A stretch of 64,000 nt of DNA from Ramlibacter pinisoli. Lineage in GTDB: Bacteria > Pseudomonadota > Gammaproteobacteria > Burkholderiales > Burkholderiaceae_C. The DNA is taken from positions 1,426,001 through 1,490,000 of the forward strand of contig NZ_WSEL01000003.1 of the NCBI RefSeq assembly GCF_009758015.1, read 5' to 3'. Shown one piece after another: positions 28,193-37,015 of the stretch; position 1 is the first letter of the stretch; each line of letters opens with the position of its first letter. The notes under the pieces were generated by a model that worked only from the letters and a program-made list of their open reading frames with translations, searched no databases and had not been told where the DNA came from. Position numbers and translations under genes: made by a program.

Positions 28193-28504
28193 ATGAACTT
28201 CAGGAATGGATGGACGGTCCTCGCTGCCTGCGTCGTCCTGGCCGCCTGTGGCGGCGGGGGTGGCGGTGGCGGCGGGAACGGCACGCCCGTGGGGGGAAGC
28301 CCCGCCACCGGCGGCACCGGCACCAGCGTGGGGGACAGCCCCGGCAGCGGCGGGGGCGTGCCCCCGTCCGCACTGGCCAGCGTCGGCGCCCTCGTGGCCT
28401 ACATGAGCCAGCTCATCGCCGGCAGCAACGACGCCAGCGAGCCGCTCACGTTGGGCGACCTGACACTGCCCGTCGACGAGACGGCCGAACCGGCTGCGCT
28501 GTGA
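28193..28504 (+). CDS. Small glycine-rich lipoprotein
   Basis: A 103-aa protein with lipobox VVLAAC followed by a run of nine glycines and a Gly/Ser/Thr-rich linker, then a short hydrophobic helix (LASVGALVAYMSQLIAG). Predicted outer- or inner-membrane lipoprotein. GAGGAG precedes the ATG, 10 bp after the DUF4331 stop. Its stop is directly followed by the next ATG. Confidence 0.75.
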   Translation: MNFRNGWTVLAACVVLAACGGGGGGGGGNGTPVGGSPATGGTGTSVGDSPGSGGGVPPSALASVGALVAYMSQLIAGSNDASEPLTLGDLTLPVDETAEPAAL

Positions 28505-29314
28505 ATGCAAGTGAAGGCCGCATGGCGCCTCGTGTCGGCCCTCTGCGCCCTGTCAGCGCAGTGGCCGGTGCACGCGCATGACAGCTGGCTCACGCGTCCG
28601 GCGGTCGAACAGGACACCCGACTGCTGCGCCTGGACTTGAGCACGGGCTCACGCTTTCCCCTGCGCGAGACGCGGCCGTCGGCAGCGACCATCGCGCAGG
28701 CCGGGTGCCGCAGTCCCGCCCGTTCGCGGGCGGACCTGTTGCCGCGCCAGGAGCATGCGGACCACCTCGAGCTCGGGGCGCGCATCGACGTGTCGAGTGG
28801 CGCTGCGTGCTGGGCCGAACTCAAGCCGCAACAGGTGGAGCTGTCGCCTGAACTGGTCGCCACCTACCTCGCCGACATCCGGGCACCGGACGACGTCCGT
28901 GCGATGTGGCAGCAGCAGCTGGCGCGCGGCATCGGCTGGCGCGAGAGCTATCGCAAGTTCGCCAGGATCGACGTGCCGGCCAGCGCGGCCTCGCCGGTGG
29001 CCGCGAGCCTGCGGCAATCGCAGGGGCTTGCGATGGAGATCGTTCCCCTGGGCAGCGAGTCCATCCGCGCCGGCCAGCCGTTCAGCTACTTGCTGCTCTG
29101 GGACGGCACGCCGCTCGCCAACCAGTGGCTGGAGTTCGTGAGCGAGCGCCACCCGCTGGGCGTGTGGCGGCAGACCGACGGTGACGGGCAGGTCCGACAG
29201 GCCCTGCCCTACGCCGGTCGATGGCTGCTGCGCGCAACCCGGCTGGAGGCGCCGCAGCACGACACGGACTTGTGGAGCAGCCGCTTCGCCACGCTGCTGG
29301 TGCATGTCCGCTGA
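28505..29314 (+). CDS. DUF4198-like periplasmic protein
   Basis: A 269-aa exported protein: signal peptide ending near PVHAHDSWL, where HAHDSWL is typical of DUF4198 (NikM-like) proteins, and a C-terminal domain with SIRAGQPFSYLLLWDGTPLANQWLEFV and a final VHVR. DUF4198 proteins are linked to metal-related transport in some genomes but have no settled function. It starts immediately after the lipoprotein stop and shares that operon. Confidence 0.72.
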   Translation: MQVKAAWRLVSALCALSAQWPVHAHDSWLTRPAVEQDTRLLRLDLSTGSRFPLRETRPSAATIAQAGCRSPARSRADLLPRQEHADHLELGARIDVSSGAACWAELKPQQVELSPELVATYLADIRAPDDVRAMWQQQLARGIGWRESYRKFARIDVPASAASPVAASLRQSQGLAMEIVPLGSESIRAGQPFSYLLLWDGTPLANQWLEFVSERHPLGVWRQTDGDGQVRQALPYAGRWLLRATRLEAPQHDTDLWSSRFATLLVHVR

Positions 29315-29430
29315 GGCGCAGCCGGGACGGACCGCTGACGACTGAAACAGTTCATTGCCCAGCTACTCCGGCGCGGTGCGGTTCCTATCCTCCAGAGCCA
29401 CGTCAACACATCCATGAGGAAGGGGACAGC

Positions 29431-30765
29431 ATGTCAAGGACGAAGCAAGACCAGGGACCAGCCGACGTTTTGACCCACCCGCGTCCAGCGCAACGTGGTC
29501 GTCACCCACCCCGCGGCTCGATGGCGCCCGTGCATCGAACGCTCCTGGCGGGCGGCCTGGGCACGCTCCTGCTCGCTGCCTGCGGCGGCGGCGGTGGTGG
29601 CAGCGACGGTCTTGGCAGCCAGCCCGCCGCGGTCGGTACGGCTGGCACGGGAGGGACGTCGGGCGCGGCGGGCGCCTCGACGATCGGCCCGGCACCCGCG
29701 TCGCCCGCCGCCAGCTCCGTGCTGACGGGTGTGTCCCGGCTGGTCGTGGCCGGCGACAGCCTCGCGGACGTGGGCACGTTCGGCTTCAAGTTCACGGTGC
29801 AGGATGCCGCCAACCCCGGTGGCTTTCCGGTGCTGCCGGAGCTGGTGGCGGCCGGGTTCGGCCTCTCCGGCTCATGCAGCTACTACATGGACAACGGGGC
29901 CGGCGGCACCGTGCCGCGCGGCGATGCCTCGTGCACGAACTTCGCGGTCGGCGGTGCGCGCATCTTCCGTGGCGACGGACCCAAGCGCATCACCGCGCAG
30001 CTGAGCGATGCCGGCGCGGCCATCGGCAGTTTCGGACGCGGCGACCTGGTCCTCGTGGATGGCGGCGGCAACGACGCGTCCGAACTGGCCGCCGCCTACG
30101 TGGCCGGCGTGACGAGCCGCACCGGCCTCCTGGCGTTCCTCGCCTTCCTGGGCCGCGAGGTCAGCGTGCGCGACCTGCTGTCCACCGTGCGCGGAGCCGA
30201 CAGCCTGGCCCGCAGCGCCTTCCTGTACATGGAGGACGCCGCGGATACGCTCGCGGACGCGATCACGGTCCACGCGCTGGACCGGGGCGCGACGCGCGTC
30301 GCCGTGCTGAATATCCCCGACGTCACCCGCACCCCGCGCTTCGCCGCGGCCTTCGAGAAGCTGGTGCAGCAGGAAGGAGCCGACGAGGCCGCGGCCATCC
30401 AGGCGGCCGTGCGACAGGTCGTGGGCGCGTTCAACGCGCGGCTGCAGAGCCGGCTCGGGAACGACCCCCGCGTCGTGCTGGTCGACGTCCGCGCCGCCGT
30501 GGACGAGCAGATCGCGCGCGCCGCCGAGTTCGGCCTGAGCGATGTCATCCACGCCGCGTGCCCCGTGACGGGCCTCAGTTCCGTGGGGCTGCCGGAGTGG
30601 TCGCTGCAGACCTGCACCTCGGCGCTGCTGGACGCCTCGCCGGGCGCTGCCCCGGGATGGTGGGCGAGCTGGGCCTTTTCGGATGGCTTCCATCCCACCC
30701 CGGCGGGCCACCGCCAGCTGGCGGAGACCGTCACCCGCAGGCTGGCGGCCGCAGGCAGCCCGTGA
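29431..30765 (+). CDS. SGNH/GDSL-family esterase lipoprotein
   Basis: A 444-aa predicted lipoprotein hydrolase. Lipobox LLLAAC is followed by a Gly-rich linker. Catalytic blocks are GDSLAD (Ser110), GGARI (block II), GGGND near 212 (block III) and DGFHPT (Asp418, His421; block V). It resembles autotransporter-like or secreted esterases without a beta-barrel. AGGAAGGGG precedes the ATG at 29431; an internal ATG at 29521, nearer the lipobox, is an alternative start. Length and Gly-rich linker parallel the upstream small lipoprotein. Confidence 0.85.
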   Translation: MSRTKQDQGPADVLTHPRPAQRGRHPPRGSMAPVHRTLLAGGLGTLLLAACGGGGGGSDGLGSQPAAVGTAGTGGTSGAAGASTIGPAPASPAASSVLTGVSRLVVAGDSLADVGTFGFKFTVQDAANPGGFPVLPELVAAGFGLSGSCSYYMDNGAGGTVPRGDASCTNFAVGGARIFRGDGPKRITAQLSDAGAAIGSFGRGDLVLVDGGGNDASELAAAYVAGVTSRTGLLAFLAFLGREVSVRDLLSTVRGADSLARSAFLYMEDAADTLADAITVHALDRGATRVAVLNIPDVTRTPRFAAAFEKLVQQEGADEAAAIQAAVRQVVGAFNARLQSRLGNDPRVVLVDVRAAVDEQIARAAEFGLSDVIHAACPVTGLSSVGLPEWSLQTCTSALLDASPGAAPGWWASWAFSDGFHPTPAGHRQLAETVTRRLAAAGSP

Positions 30766-31067
30766 GCACGCGATGACCCAGGTCGCCTGACACCGCGCGG
30801 AAGGCCACGGTCCGTCGCACCATGTTGGAGACCACGTCCACCAGCTCGTGCGAACCTATGTCGCGATGACGGATGCCGTGGCATCCATGCCAACGGATGC
30901 CGCCCACCACTTCGACGAGGCCGGGCTCCCAGGGCGCTCCCGCTGCGCTTGCCGCGTGTATGGGCATCGCGGACATGACAGATGACAGAGTGATCTGGAG
31001 AACTGTACTGGTCGTGTGTTGTCGTTCCAGATTACATTGACTGCATGCCCGAGCAAGTCCTGTTCTC
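30766..31067. other. Intergenic stretch with the lysE-family promoter region
   Basis: No gene recognised. AT content rises after about 30990. A 9-codon ORF (ATG at 31045, MPEQVLFS then TGA) ends inside the GTG start of the exporter gene; it may be a leader or an accident. Confidence 0.4.
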
Positions 31068-31682
31068 GTGAACGCCGCCGAAATCACGGCGCTGCTGCTG
31101 TTCTGCACCGCCATGAGTTTTTCTCCCGGACCGAACACGACCCTGTCGACGGCGCTGGCGGCCAACCTGGGGCTGAAGCGCGCGCTGCGCTTTTGCCTGG
31201 CTGTGCCCACCGGCTGGACCCTGCTCATGGCCTGCAGCGGCCTGGGTCTCGGCGCCCTCGTGCTGGGCGCGCCTGCCCTGCGCTGGGCCATCAAGCTGCT
31301 GGGCGTGGCCTACATGCTGTGGCTGGCGTGGAAGCTCAGTCGCTCCGCCCAGCTTGCGCAGGCCAACGAACACCGGTTGAACGTGAGCTTCTGGCAGGGC
31401 GTGGGTTTGCAGTTCCTCAACATCAAGGCCTGGATGCTCGCGCTGACGTTGACCGCCGGCTGGGTGGTCAACGCCGCCGGCCGACCCGCGTCGAATCCGG
31501 GCGAGCGGCTGGCGATCATCTGCGCGATCATGGCCGTCTTCGCCTTCAGCAGCAATTTCGTCTATGCGCTGGTCGGCTCATTGCTGCGGGAGTGGCTCGC
31601 GCAGGGGCGCCGCCTGCTGCGGTTCAACCGCGTGCTCGCGCTGGTGCTGGTGGCCACGGCGGGCTGGATGCTGACCGTGTGA
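31068..31682 (+). CDS. LysE/RhtB-family amino-acid exporter
   Basis: Inner-membrane exporter of 204 aa with about six hydrophobic segments. The N-terminal motif MSFSPGPNTTLSTALAANLG and the central FWQGVGLQFLNIKAWM are typical of the LysE superfamily. GTG at 31068 gives the family N-terminus; no ATG fits in frame. The transported amino acid is unknown. It is convergent with the 2OG oxygenase gene. Confidence 0.88.
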   Translation: MNAAEITALLLFCTAMSFSPGPNTTLSTALAANLGLKRALRFCLAVPTGWTLLMACSGLGLGALVLGAPALRWAIKLLGVAYMLWLAWKLSRSAQLAQANEHRLNVSFWQGVGLQFLNIKAWMLALTLTAGWVVNAAGRPASNPGERLAIICAIMAVFAFSSNFVYALVGSLLREWLAQGRRLLRFNRVLALVLVATAGWMLTV

Positions 31683-31745
31683 AGCCGCAGAAGATCGGGG
31701 GGCGGCAGTGAACCGGATGCCGGTGAGGGGGCCAGGACCAGGCGT

Positions 31746-32759
31746 CTACGAGGACGTCCGCCCGATGCCTGGATGGCTCCCCTCACCGACCGAGTAGACC
31801 TTCGTGTACCGGTTCGACAGGAGGGCACCCGACGTGATGGGGGGGTACTTCGCTCCCTCGCCGGCGCAACTCGGGATGCATTCGATCACTGCATCTTCGT
31901 CGGGCATGCAGAAGTACGGAACGGACATCCGGCTCGCGCGGGCCGCGACGTCCGACGGCGGATTGGCGACGCGATGCATGGTGGAGACGAAGCGGTCGTT
32001 GGTCCACCGCATCATGATGTCGCCGATGTTGACGATGAAGGTGTCGGGGACCTTGACCACGTCGATCCAGCTGCCGTCAGGCCGCTGCACCTGCAACCCG
32101 CCAGGCGCGTCGTCGATGCGCAGGATGGTGATCGCGGTGGTGTCGGTGTGGGCGGCCGCTCTCTCTTCACCGGCCTGCGGCGCGCGCTCCAGCGCCGGGT
32201 AGTGCATCACCCGCAGGATGCTGTTGTGCTGCCCGATGCGGTCCAGGAAGTAGGACCGCGGCACCTCCAGCGCGTCCGCGAAGATGCTCAGGATGGCGCG
32301 CGCCAGCCGCTCCATCTCGTGGTAGTACGCCGTCAGTTCCGTGCGCAGCCCGGTCGGCTGCTGCGGCCACAGGTTGGGCCGGGTCGAGGCGCCGCGGCTG
32401 TCGAGCGGGCCGATAGCGAAGCTCTCGTGCAGCGAGGGACGCAGCTTCTCGTCGCGGTCCTTGCCGATGGTCTTGACGCCCTGCGGCGAGTAGCCGCGGA
32501 ACTCGGTTCCGGCGGGCTTTTCCACGGCCAGCTTGGCGGCGGCCGGAAGATCGAAGAAGGCGCGCGATTGTGAGTAGAGCTGGTCGACCAGCGCCGTCGG
32601 GACGCCGTGTCCCCGAACGACCAGGAAGCCGATGCTCTCGCAGGCGCGCTGGACCTGTTCGACGACGTCGCGGGTGCCGCGTGGGTCCCCCGCCAGGAAC
32701 GGGCCGATGTCGATCACCGGGATGTCGATGGAAGCGGAGGCGTCAAGAACAGCGGCCAT
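31746..32759 (-). CDS. 2-Oxoglutarate/Fe(II) oxygenase of the isopenicillin-N-synthase family
   Basis: Non-haem iron dioxygenase of 337 aa. The N-terminal DIOX_N-like part starts IPVIDIGPFLAGDPRG and contains GFLVVRGHGVP. Iron ligands are His and Asp of AAHTDTTAITIL and His of STMHRV; the 2-oxoglutarate-binding RxS is RASRMS. Substrate unknown. AGGAG precedes the ATG at 32759. It is divergent from a Bug receptor gene, which hints at oxidation of an imported compound (inference). Confidence 0.9.
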   Translation of the reverse strand: MAAVLDASASIDIPVIDIGPFLAGDPRGTRDVVEQVQRACESIGFLVVRGHGVPTALVDQLYSQSRAFFDLPAAAKLAVEKPAGTEFRGYSPQGVKTIGKDRDEKLRPSLHESFAIGPLDSRGASTRPNLWPQQPTGLRTELTAYYHEMERLARAILSIFADALEVPRSYFLDRIGQHNSILRVMHYPALERAPQAGEERAAAHTDTTAITILRIDDAPGGLQVQRPDGSWIDVVKVPDTFIVNIGDIMMRWTNDRFVSTMHRVANPPSDVAARASRMSVPYFCMPDEDAVIECIPSCAGEGAKYPPITSGALLSNRYTKVYSVGEGSHPGIGRTSS

Positions 32760-32935
32760 GGAAGCTCCTTTCCAATTAATGGACTGCATGCTACATAAAT
32801 TGACCCGCCGTCGCAATCGACTCCTGCGGAAGAGCCGCGCCATGCATGGCTTGCACGCCGGCCGCAGACCGGGTAGGCTTTTATGGAACCGCTGCTACAG
32901 TTAATCGGCTGGGAGCGGAGCACCAGGAGGTGACA

Positions 32936-33901
32936 GTGGCTTTCACAAAGGTTCTTCTCGCATCCGTCGGCCTTGTGATCGCCTCCGTGGCGACAGCGGC
33001 GGAGTGGCAGCCCAAGCGCCCCATCAAGATCGTCGTGCCGTACGCAGCGGGAGGATCGGCCGACGCCATGGCCCGGGTGCTCGCCGAGAAGATGCAGGCC
33101 AGGCTGGGTCAGCCGGTGGTCGTCGACAACAAGCCGGGTGCGGGCACGGTCATCGGCGCCACGGCCGTCGCCCGCTCGCCCGCCGACGGCTACAACCTGC
33201 TGTTCGCGACGTCCACCACGCTGAGCATCGTGCCTCTGGTTCAGAAGCAGGTGCCGTATGCCGCGTCCGACTTCCTCCCGGTCGCCGGCATCATGTCCAT
33301 GCCCTTCATGCTGGACGTCAACAAGGACGTACCGGTGACCACGCTGCAGGACCTCGTGGCCAAGTCGCGCGGCAAGCCCGGCCACTTCAACTACGGGACG
33401 CTGGGCAACGGAAGCTCGAACCACGTGCTGGGAGCCTTGCTGTCCAAGGCCGCGGGCGAGTCACTGGTGTCGGTGCACTACACCGGCGCCGCCCAGGCGC
33501 TCACCGCGCTGGCGCGGGGCGACGTGCACGTCTATTTCGACGGCATCCCGACCTCGATCCACAAGGTGGCCAGCGGGGAGTACAAGGCATTGGCCGTCAC
33601 GAGCAAGACGCGGGTGCCCGGGGCCCCCGACGTGCCAACCGTGTTCGAGCAAGGCTTGCCCGAACTGGGCCTGACAGTCTGGTACGGGCTCGTCGCGCCG
33701 GCCGGCACGCCCAGGGACGTCGTCACGACGCTCAATGCGGTCGTGCAGTCGGCCGTCTCGGACGAGCGCGTTTCGGCCCTCATCACCCGCGACGGATCGC
33801 AGCCGCTGCAGCTCGACCCGCAGGGGTTCCAGCAGCTGATCGACCAGGACGCCGCCGCCTGGCGCGACGCCTTCGGCAAGCTCAAACTCAAGCTGGAGTG
33901 A
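32936..33901 (+). CDS. Bug/TctC-type periplasmic substrate-binding protein
   Basis: A 321-aa receptor. The GTG at 32936 is preceded by AGGAGG and opens the signal peptide (VAFTKVLLASVGLVIASVATA). Mature part: WQPKRPIKIVVPYAAGGSAD, VVVDNKPGAGTVIGA, SPADGYNLLF, HYTGAAQALTALARGDVHVYFD. Ligand unknown. Divergent from the 2OG oxygenase; stop 38 bp from the convergent TetR gene. Confidence 0.92.
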   Translation: MAFTKVLLASVGLVIASVATAAEWQPKRPIKIVVPYAAGGSADAMARVLAEKMQARLGQPVVVDNKPGAGTVIGATAVARSPADGYNLLFATSTTLSIVPLVQKQVPYAASDFLPVAGIMSMPFMLDVNKDVPVTTLQDLVAKSRGKPGHFNYGTLGNGSSNHVLGALLSKAAGESLVSVHYTGAAQALTALARGDVHVYFDGIPTSIHKVASGEYKALAVTSKTRVPGAPDVPTVFEQGLPELGLTVWYGLVAPAGTPRDVVTTLNAVVQSAVSDERVSALITRDGSQPLQLDPQGFQQLIDQDAAAWRDAFGKLKLKLE

Positions 33902-33939
33902 CGCCGCTCCGGATGGGGGCAGAACCCGCTGAAGGGCTG

Positions 33940-34641
33940 TCAGGCGGCCTTCTTCTCGAGGACGCGAAGCACCGCGTCGGAGACGAAGGCCGTCCACTGC
34001 GCGTGGGCCTCGTCGTCCAGGGATTCGCCCAGGAAGCGCGATAGCGTGAACCGGTTGGACACGAAGAAGTAGCCTGACGCGAGGATCATCAGGTAGACGT
34101 GGCGCGCCTTGACGCCGCGCCGGAACACGCCCGTTCTTTGGCCTTCGGCCACGATGGCGTGGACCCTGGCCAGGATGGGTGACGCCGCGCCCCCCGGTTC
34201 CGCCGGCCGGCGCTTGGCCAGGTGCATGCCTTTGTGCATGTTCTCGTTGTTGAGCAGCACGATGAGCTCGGGATGCGCGCGGTAGTAGTCGAAGATGAAC
34301 CGCACGATCTTGGCAACGGCCTTCCTGGGTTCGGCGAGGTCGATCTCGACGGCCTCCTCGGCGGCGCCCATCTGCCGGTACATCTCCTCAAGCGCGGCGT
34401 TGTAGAGACCCTGCTTGCTCCCGAAGTAGTAGTAGACCATCCGATCCACCGAGTTCGCTTCCAGGGAGATCTTCTCGATGCTGCCGGCGTCGTAGCCGTG
34501 GCGCGAGAACACCTTGATCGCGCCGTTCAGGATGGCGCTCCTGGTTTTCTGGCTCGCGGGATCGAGCCTTGGTCGGCCCCTGCCTCGCTTCTCGGGCAGC
34601 GCCTCCGAGGAAACCAGGTTCTGATCGGCTTTCACGGGCAT
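33940..34641 (-). CDS. TetR-family regulator
   Basis: A 233-aa repressor-type protein. A basic N-terminal stretch (KRGRGRPRLDPAS) precedes the TetR helix-turn-helix (TRSAILNGAIKVFSRHGYDAGSIEKISLEANSVDRMVYYYFGSKQGLY). The C-terminal ligand domain is unassigned. The start at 34641 is chosen over 34671 or longer frames by family length, but no strong ribosome site separates them. It is divergent from a PNPOx-like gene. Confidence 0.87.
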   Translation of the reverse strand: MPVKADQNLVSSEALPEKRGRGRPRLDPASQKTRSAILNGAIKVFSRHGYDAGSIEKISLEANSVDRMVYYYFGSKQGLYNAALEEMYRQMGAAEEAVEIDLAEPRKAVAKIVRFIFDYYRAHPELIVLLNNENMHKGMHLAKRRPAEPGGAASPILARVHAIVAEGQRTGVFRRGVKARHVYLMILASGYFFVSNRFTLSRFLGESLDDEAHAQWTAFVSDAVLRVLEKKAA

Positions 34642-34813
34642 GACAAATTCATTCCGGTCGCAGTTTGCCATGGCCGCTGTGTTGGGCAGCCTGGATCGTC
34701 CCTGCCCCGCTGCGCGATCAGTCCGGACATCAGTCCTGACGAACATCAAACGCACGCCATTCCGGAAGTAGCACGATGTCCGCGCCTCCGCCCCCTGCGG
34801 ACATGGAGCTCCT

Positions 34814-35272
34814 ATGGATGAATCGCTCAAGCAGAAGATCCTGGCCTTGCTCGACGGGCACAGGATCATGACCCTTGCGACACTGCGCCCAGATGGCTGG
34901 CCGCAGGCGACAACGGTGGGCTACGTGAGCCAAGGATTGACGCTATGGTTCCTGTGTGGCCGCGAGAGCCAGAAGGCCAGAAATCTGGCGCTGGACAACC
35001 GCGTGTCCCTCACGATCGACCACGACACCGCTGACCTCATGGCGATCACCGGTCTGTCCATGGCGGCGCGGGCCCACCGCGTGACCGATCGCGCCGAGGC
35101 CGAGAAAGTGCTTCGGATGCTTCCGATGAAGTACCCGGATGCGACGCCGGAGACCGCCAGCATGAAAATGCCCACCGCAGACGAAGTCGCCCTCTTCCGC
35201 GTGGAACCTGAAGTCATCTCGGTGCTGGACTACGCCAAGGGGTTCGCTCACACGGACCTCGTCGCGTGCTGA
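34814..35272 (+). CDS. Pyridoxamine-5'-phosphate-oxidase-like flavin-fold protein
   Basis: A 152-aa split-barrel protein: HRIMTLATLRPDGWPQATTVGYVSQGLTLWFLCG and SQKARNLALDNRVSLTID are typical of the PNPOx-like FMN-binding family, often F420- or FMN-dependent or haem-degrading. The exact reaction is unknown. GGAG lies 5 nt before the ATG. It is divergent from the TetR gene, a likely regulator (inference). Confidence 0.8.
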   Translation: MDESLKQKILALLDGHRIMTLATLRPDGWPQATTVGYVSQGLTLWFLCGRESQKARNLALDNRVSLTIDHDTADLMAITGLSMAARAHRVTDRAEAEKVLRMLPMKYPDATPETASMKMPTADEVALFRVEPEVISVLDYAKGFAHTDLVAC

Positions 35273-35314
35273 GGGCGCTGGGCGTGCGCGCGCAACAACG
35301 CATTCGACACGGAC

Positions 35315-37015
35315 CTATGCAAACGCAGCGACACCCGAGCTCGCCCGCCTTCCGAGAATCAGTCCTTCTTCAGGCCGCAACGTGATCGTTGCAGCGACGG
35401 ACTCATCGCGGTCGAGCCCGGTCGAGAGCAACACCTGCAGCGGCAGCGGCACCGGGATGCGCGAAAGCGCGCCCATGTCGACCGACGCGCTGGTTGCGCC
35501 GAAATTGAGCAGCACGACCATGCGCTGCGCGCCATCGCCGCGCGCGTACAGCAGCACGTTTCCCTGCACGCCAAGCGGCACCCAGCTGCCCTCGTGCAGC
35601 GCTGGCTGGCTTCGGCGCAACGCGAGCAGCCGGCGGTAAAGCTGCAGCATGGAATGGGGTTCGGCCAACTGCCGGTCGACCGCGCGTTCGTTAGCGTCGT
35701 CCCCCATTCGCAGCCAAGGCCGACCGGTGGTGAAGCCCGCTGCAATCGCCCCCGTGCTCCAGGGCATCGGCGTGCGCTGCGGGTCGCGGCCCAGGCCGTG
35801 GCCCGGCACCCGGCGCTCGAGCGGGTCCTGCACTTCGGCGATCGGGATCGGCACGTCGGTCATGCCCAGTTCATCGCCATAGTAGAGAGTCGGGGTGCCA
35901 CGCAGGGTCAGCAGCAGCATGGCAGCGAGGCGTGCCGCGCCGCCCCCGATCCGGCTGGCAATGCGCGACTTGTCGTGGTTGCCGATGACCCAGTTGGGCG
36001 ACGCCCCGGCCGGCAGTGCGGCCTCGTATTCGCGCACCAGTCGGTCGATCGCCTCGGCTTGCCACTCGGCGCCGATGAGGTGGAAATTGAAGGGCAGTTG
36101 CGCGCCACGCAGCACACCGGCCGCATCCATGCCGTAGTAGCTCATCAGCCGTTGCACCGGCAGGTAGAGCTCACCGATCAGTACGCGTGCCGAAGCGGGC
36201 GTGCCGAATTCGTCGAGCACGCGGCGCATCTCCAGGACGATGTCCTGGACCTCGGGGCGGTCGGCGGTGTATTCGGGCAGCAGCCGGTGCGCCGGGTCGC
36301 CGCCCGGTGCGAACGCCGGGTTGATGGGGTTGTCGCGGAACCCCTCGTCCTTGATCAGGTGATAGATCACGTCGACGCGAAATCCGTCGACGCCGCGCCG
36401 CAGCCAGAAGCGCATCACGTCGTACATCGCGGCACGCACGTCGGGGTGCCGCCAGTTCAGGTCGGGCTGCTCCTTCAGGAACATGTGCGCGTAATACTGG
36501 CCGGAGCCGGCATCGAATGTCCACGCCGGACCGCCGAAATTGCTGAGCCAGTTGTTCGGCGGGCCGCCATCGGGGGCGGGGTCTCGCCACAGATACCAGT
36601 CGCGCTTCGGGTTGGTCTTGCTGCTGCGGCTCTGCACGAACCAGGGGTGCAGGTCGGAGGTGTGGTTCGGGACGAGGTCGAGGATGACGCGCAAGCCGAT
36701 CGCCTTCGCCTCGGCCACCAGCGCATCGAAGTCGGCCAGCGTGCCGAAGCGCGGATCGACATCGCAATAGTCGGCCACGTCATAGCCGAAGTCCGCCATC
36801 GGCGATGGATAGAACGGCGAGATCCAAACGGCGTCAACGCCCAACGCGGCGAGGTAGCCCAGCCGCTGGCGGATGCCGGCCAGGTCGCCGATGCCATCGC
36901 CGTCGCTATCCTGGAACGAACGCGGGTAGATTTGGTAGATCACCCCGCTCTTCCACCACGCGTCGGGTGAGACGACCTCCTGGGCAGACCTACGTTCAGC
37001 GGACAGCAGACTCAT
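35315..37015 (-). CDS. GH13 alpha-glucosidase
   Basis: Alpha-amylase-superfamily glycosidase of 566 aa. Features in order: VIYQIYPRSFQDSDGDGIGDL, DLVPNHTSDLHPWF, GFRVDVIYH (nucleophile Asp), LIGELYLP (acid/base Glu) and IGNHDKSR (transition-state Asp). It most resembles exo-acting alpha-glucosidases (oligo-1,6-glucosidase/alpha-glucosidase). The ATG at 37015 overlaps the start codon of the opposite-strand GH13 gene; a TTG at 37036 is the only nearby upstream alternative. Confidence 0.9.
   Translation of the reverse strand: MSLLSAERRSAQEVVSPDAWWKSGVIYQIYPRSFQDSDGDGIGDLAGIRQRLGYLAALGVDAVWISPFYPSPMADFGYDVADYCDVDPRFGTLADFDALVAEAKAIGLRVILDLVPNHTSDLHPWFVQSRSSKTNPKRDWYLWRDPAPDGGPPNNWLSNFGGPAWTFDAGSGQYYAHMFLKEQPDLNWRHPDVRAAMYDVMRFWLRRGVDGFRVDVIYHLIKDEGFRDNPINPAFAPGGDPAHRLLPEYTADRPEVQDIVLEMRRVLDEFGTPASARVLIGELYLPVQRLMSYYGMDAAGVLRGAQLPFNFHLIGAEWQAEAIDRLVREYEAALPAGASPNWVIGNHDKSRIASRIGGGAARLAAMLLLTLRGTPTLYYGDELGMTDVPIPIAEVQDPLERRVPGHGLGRDPQRTPMPWSTGAIAAGFTTGRPWLRMGDDANERAVDRQLAEPHSMLQLYRRLLALRRSQPALHEGSWVPLGVQGNVLLYARGDGAQRMVVLLNFGATSASVDMGALSRIPVPLPLQVLLSTGLDRDESVAATITLRPEEGLILGRRASSGVAAFA

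Noticed and set aside
31045..31071. Leader peptide MPEQVLFS overlapping the LysE-family GTG start
   Set aside because: Too short, no ribosome site and no sign of attenuation structures; mentioned only in the intergenic entry.
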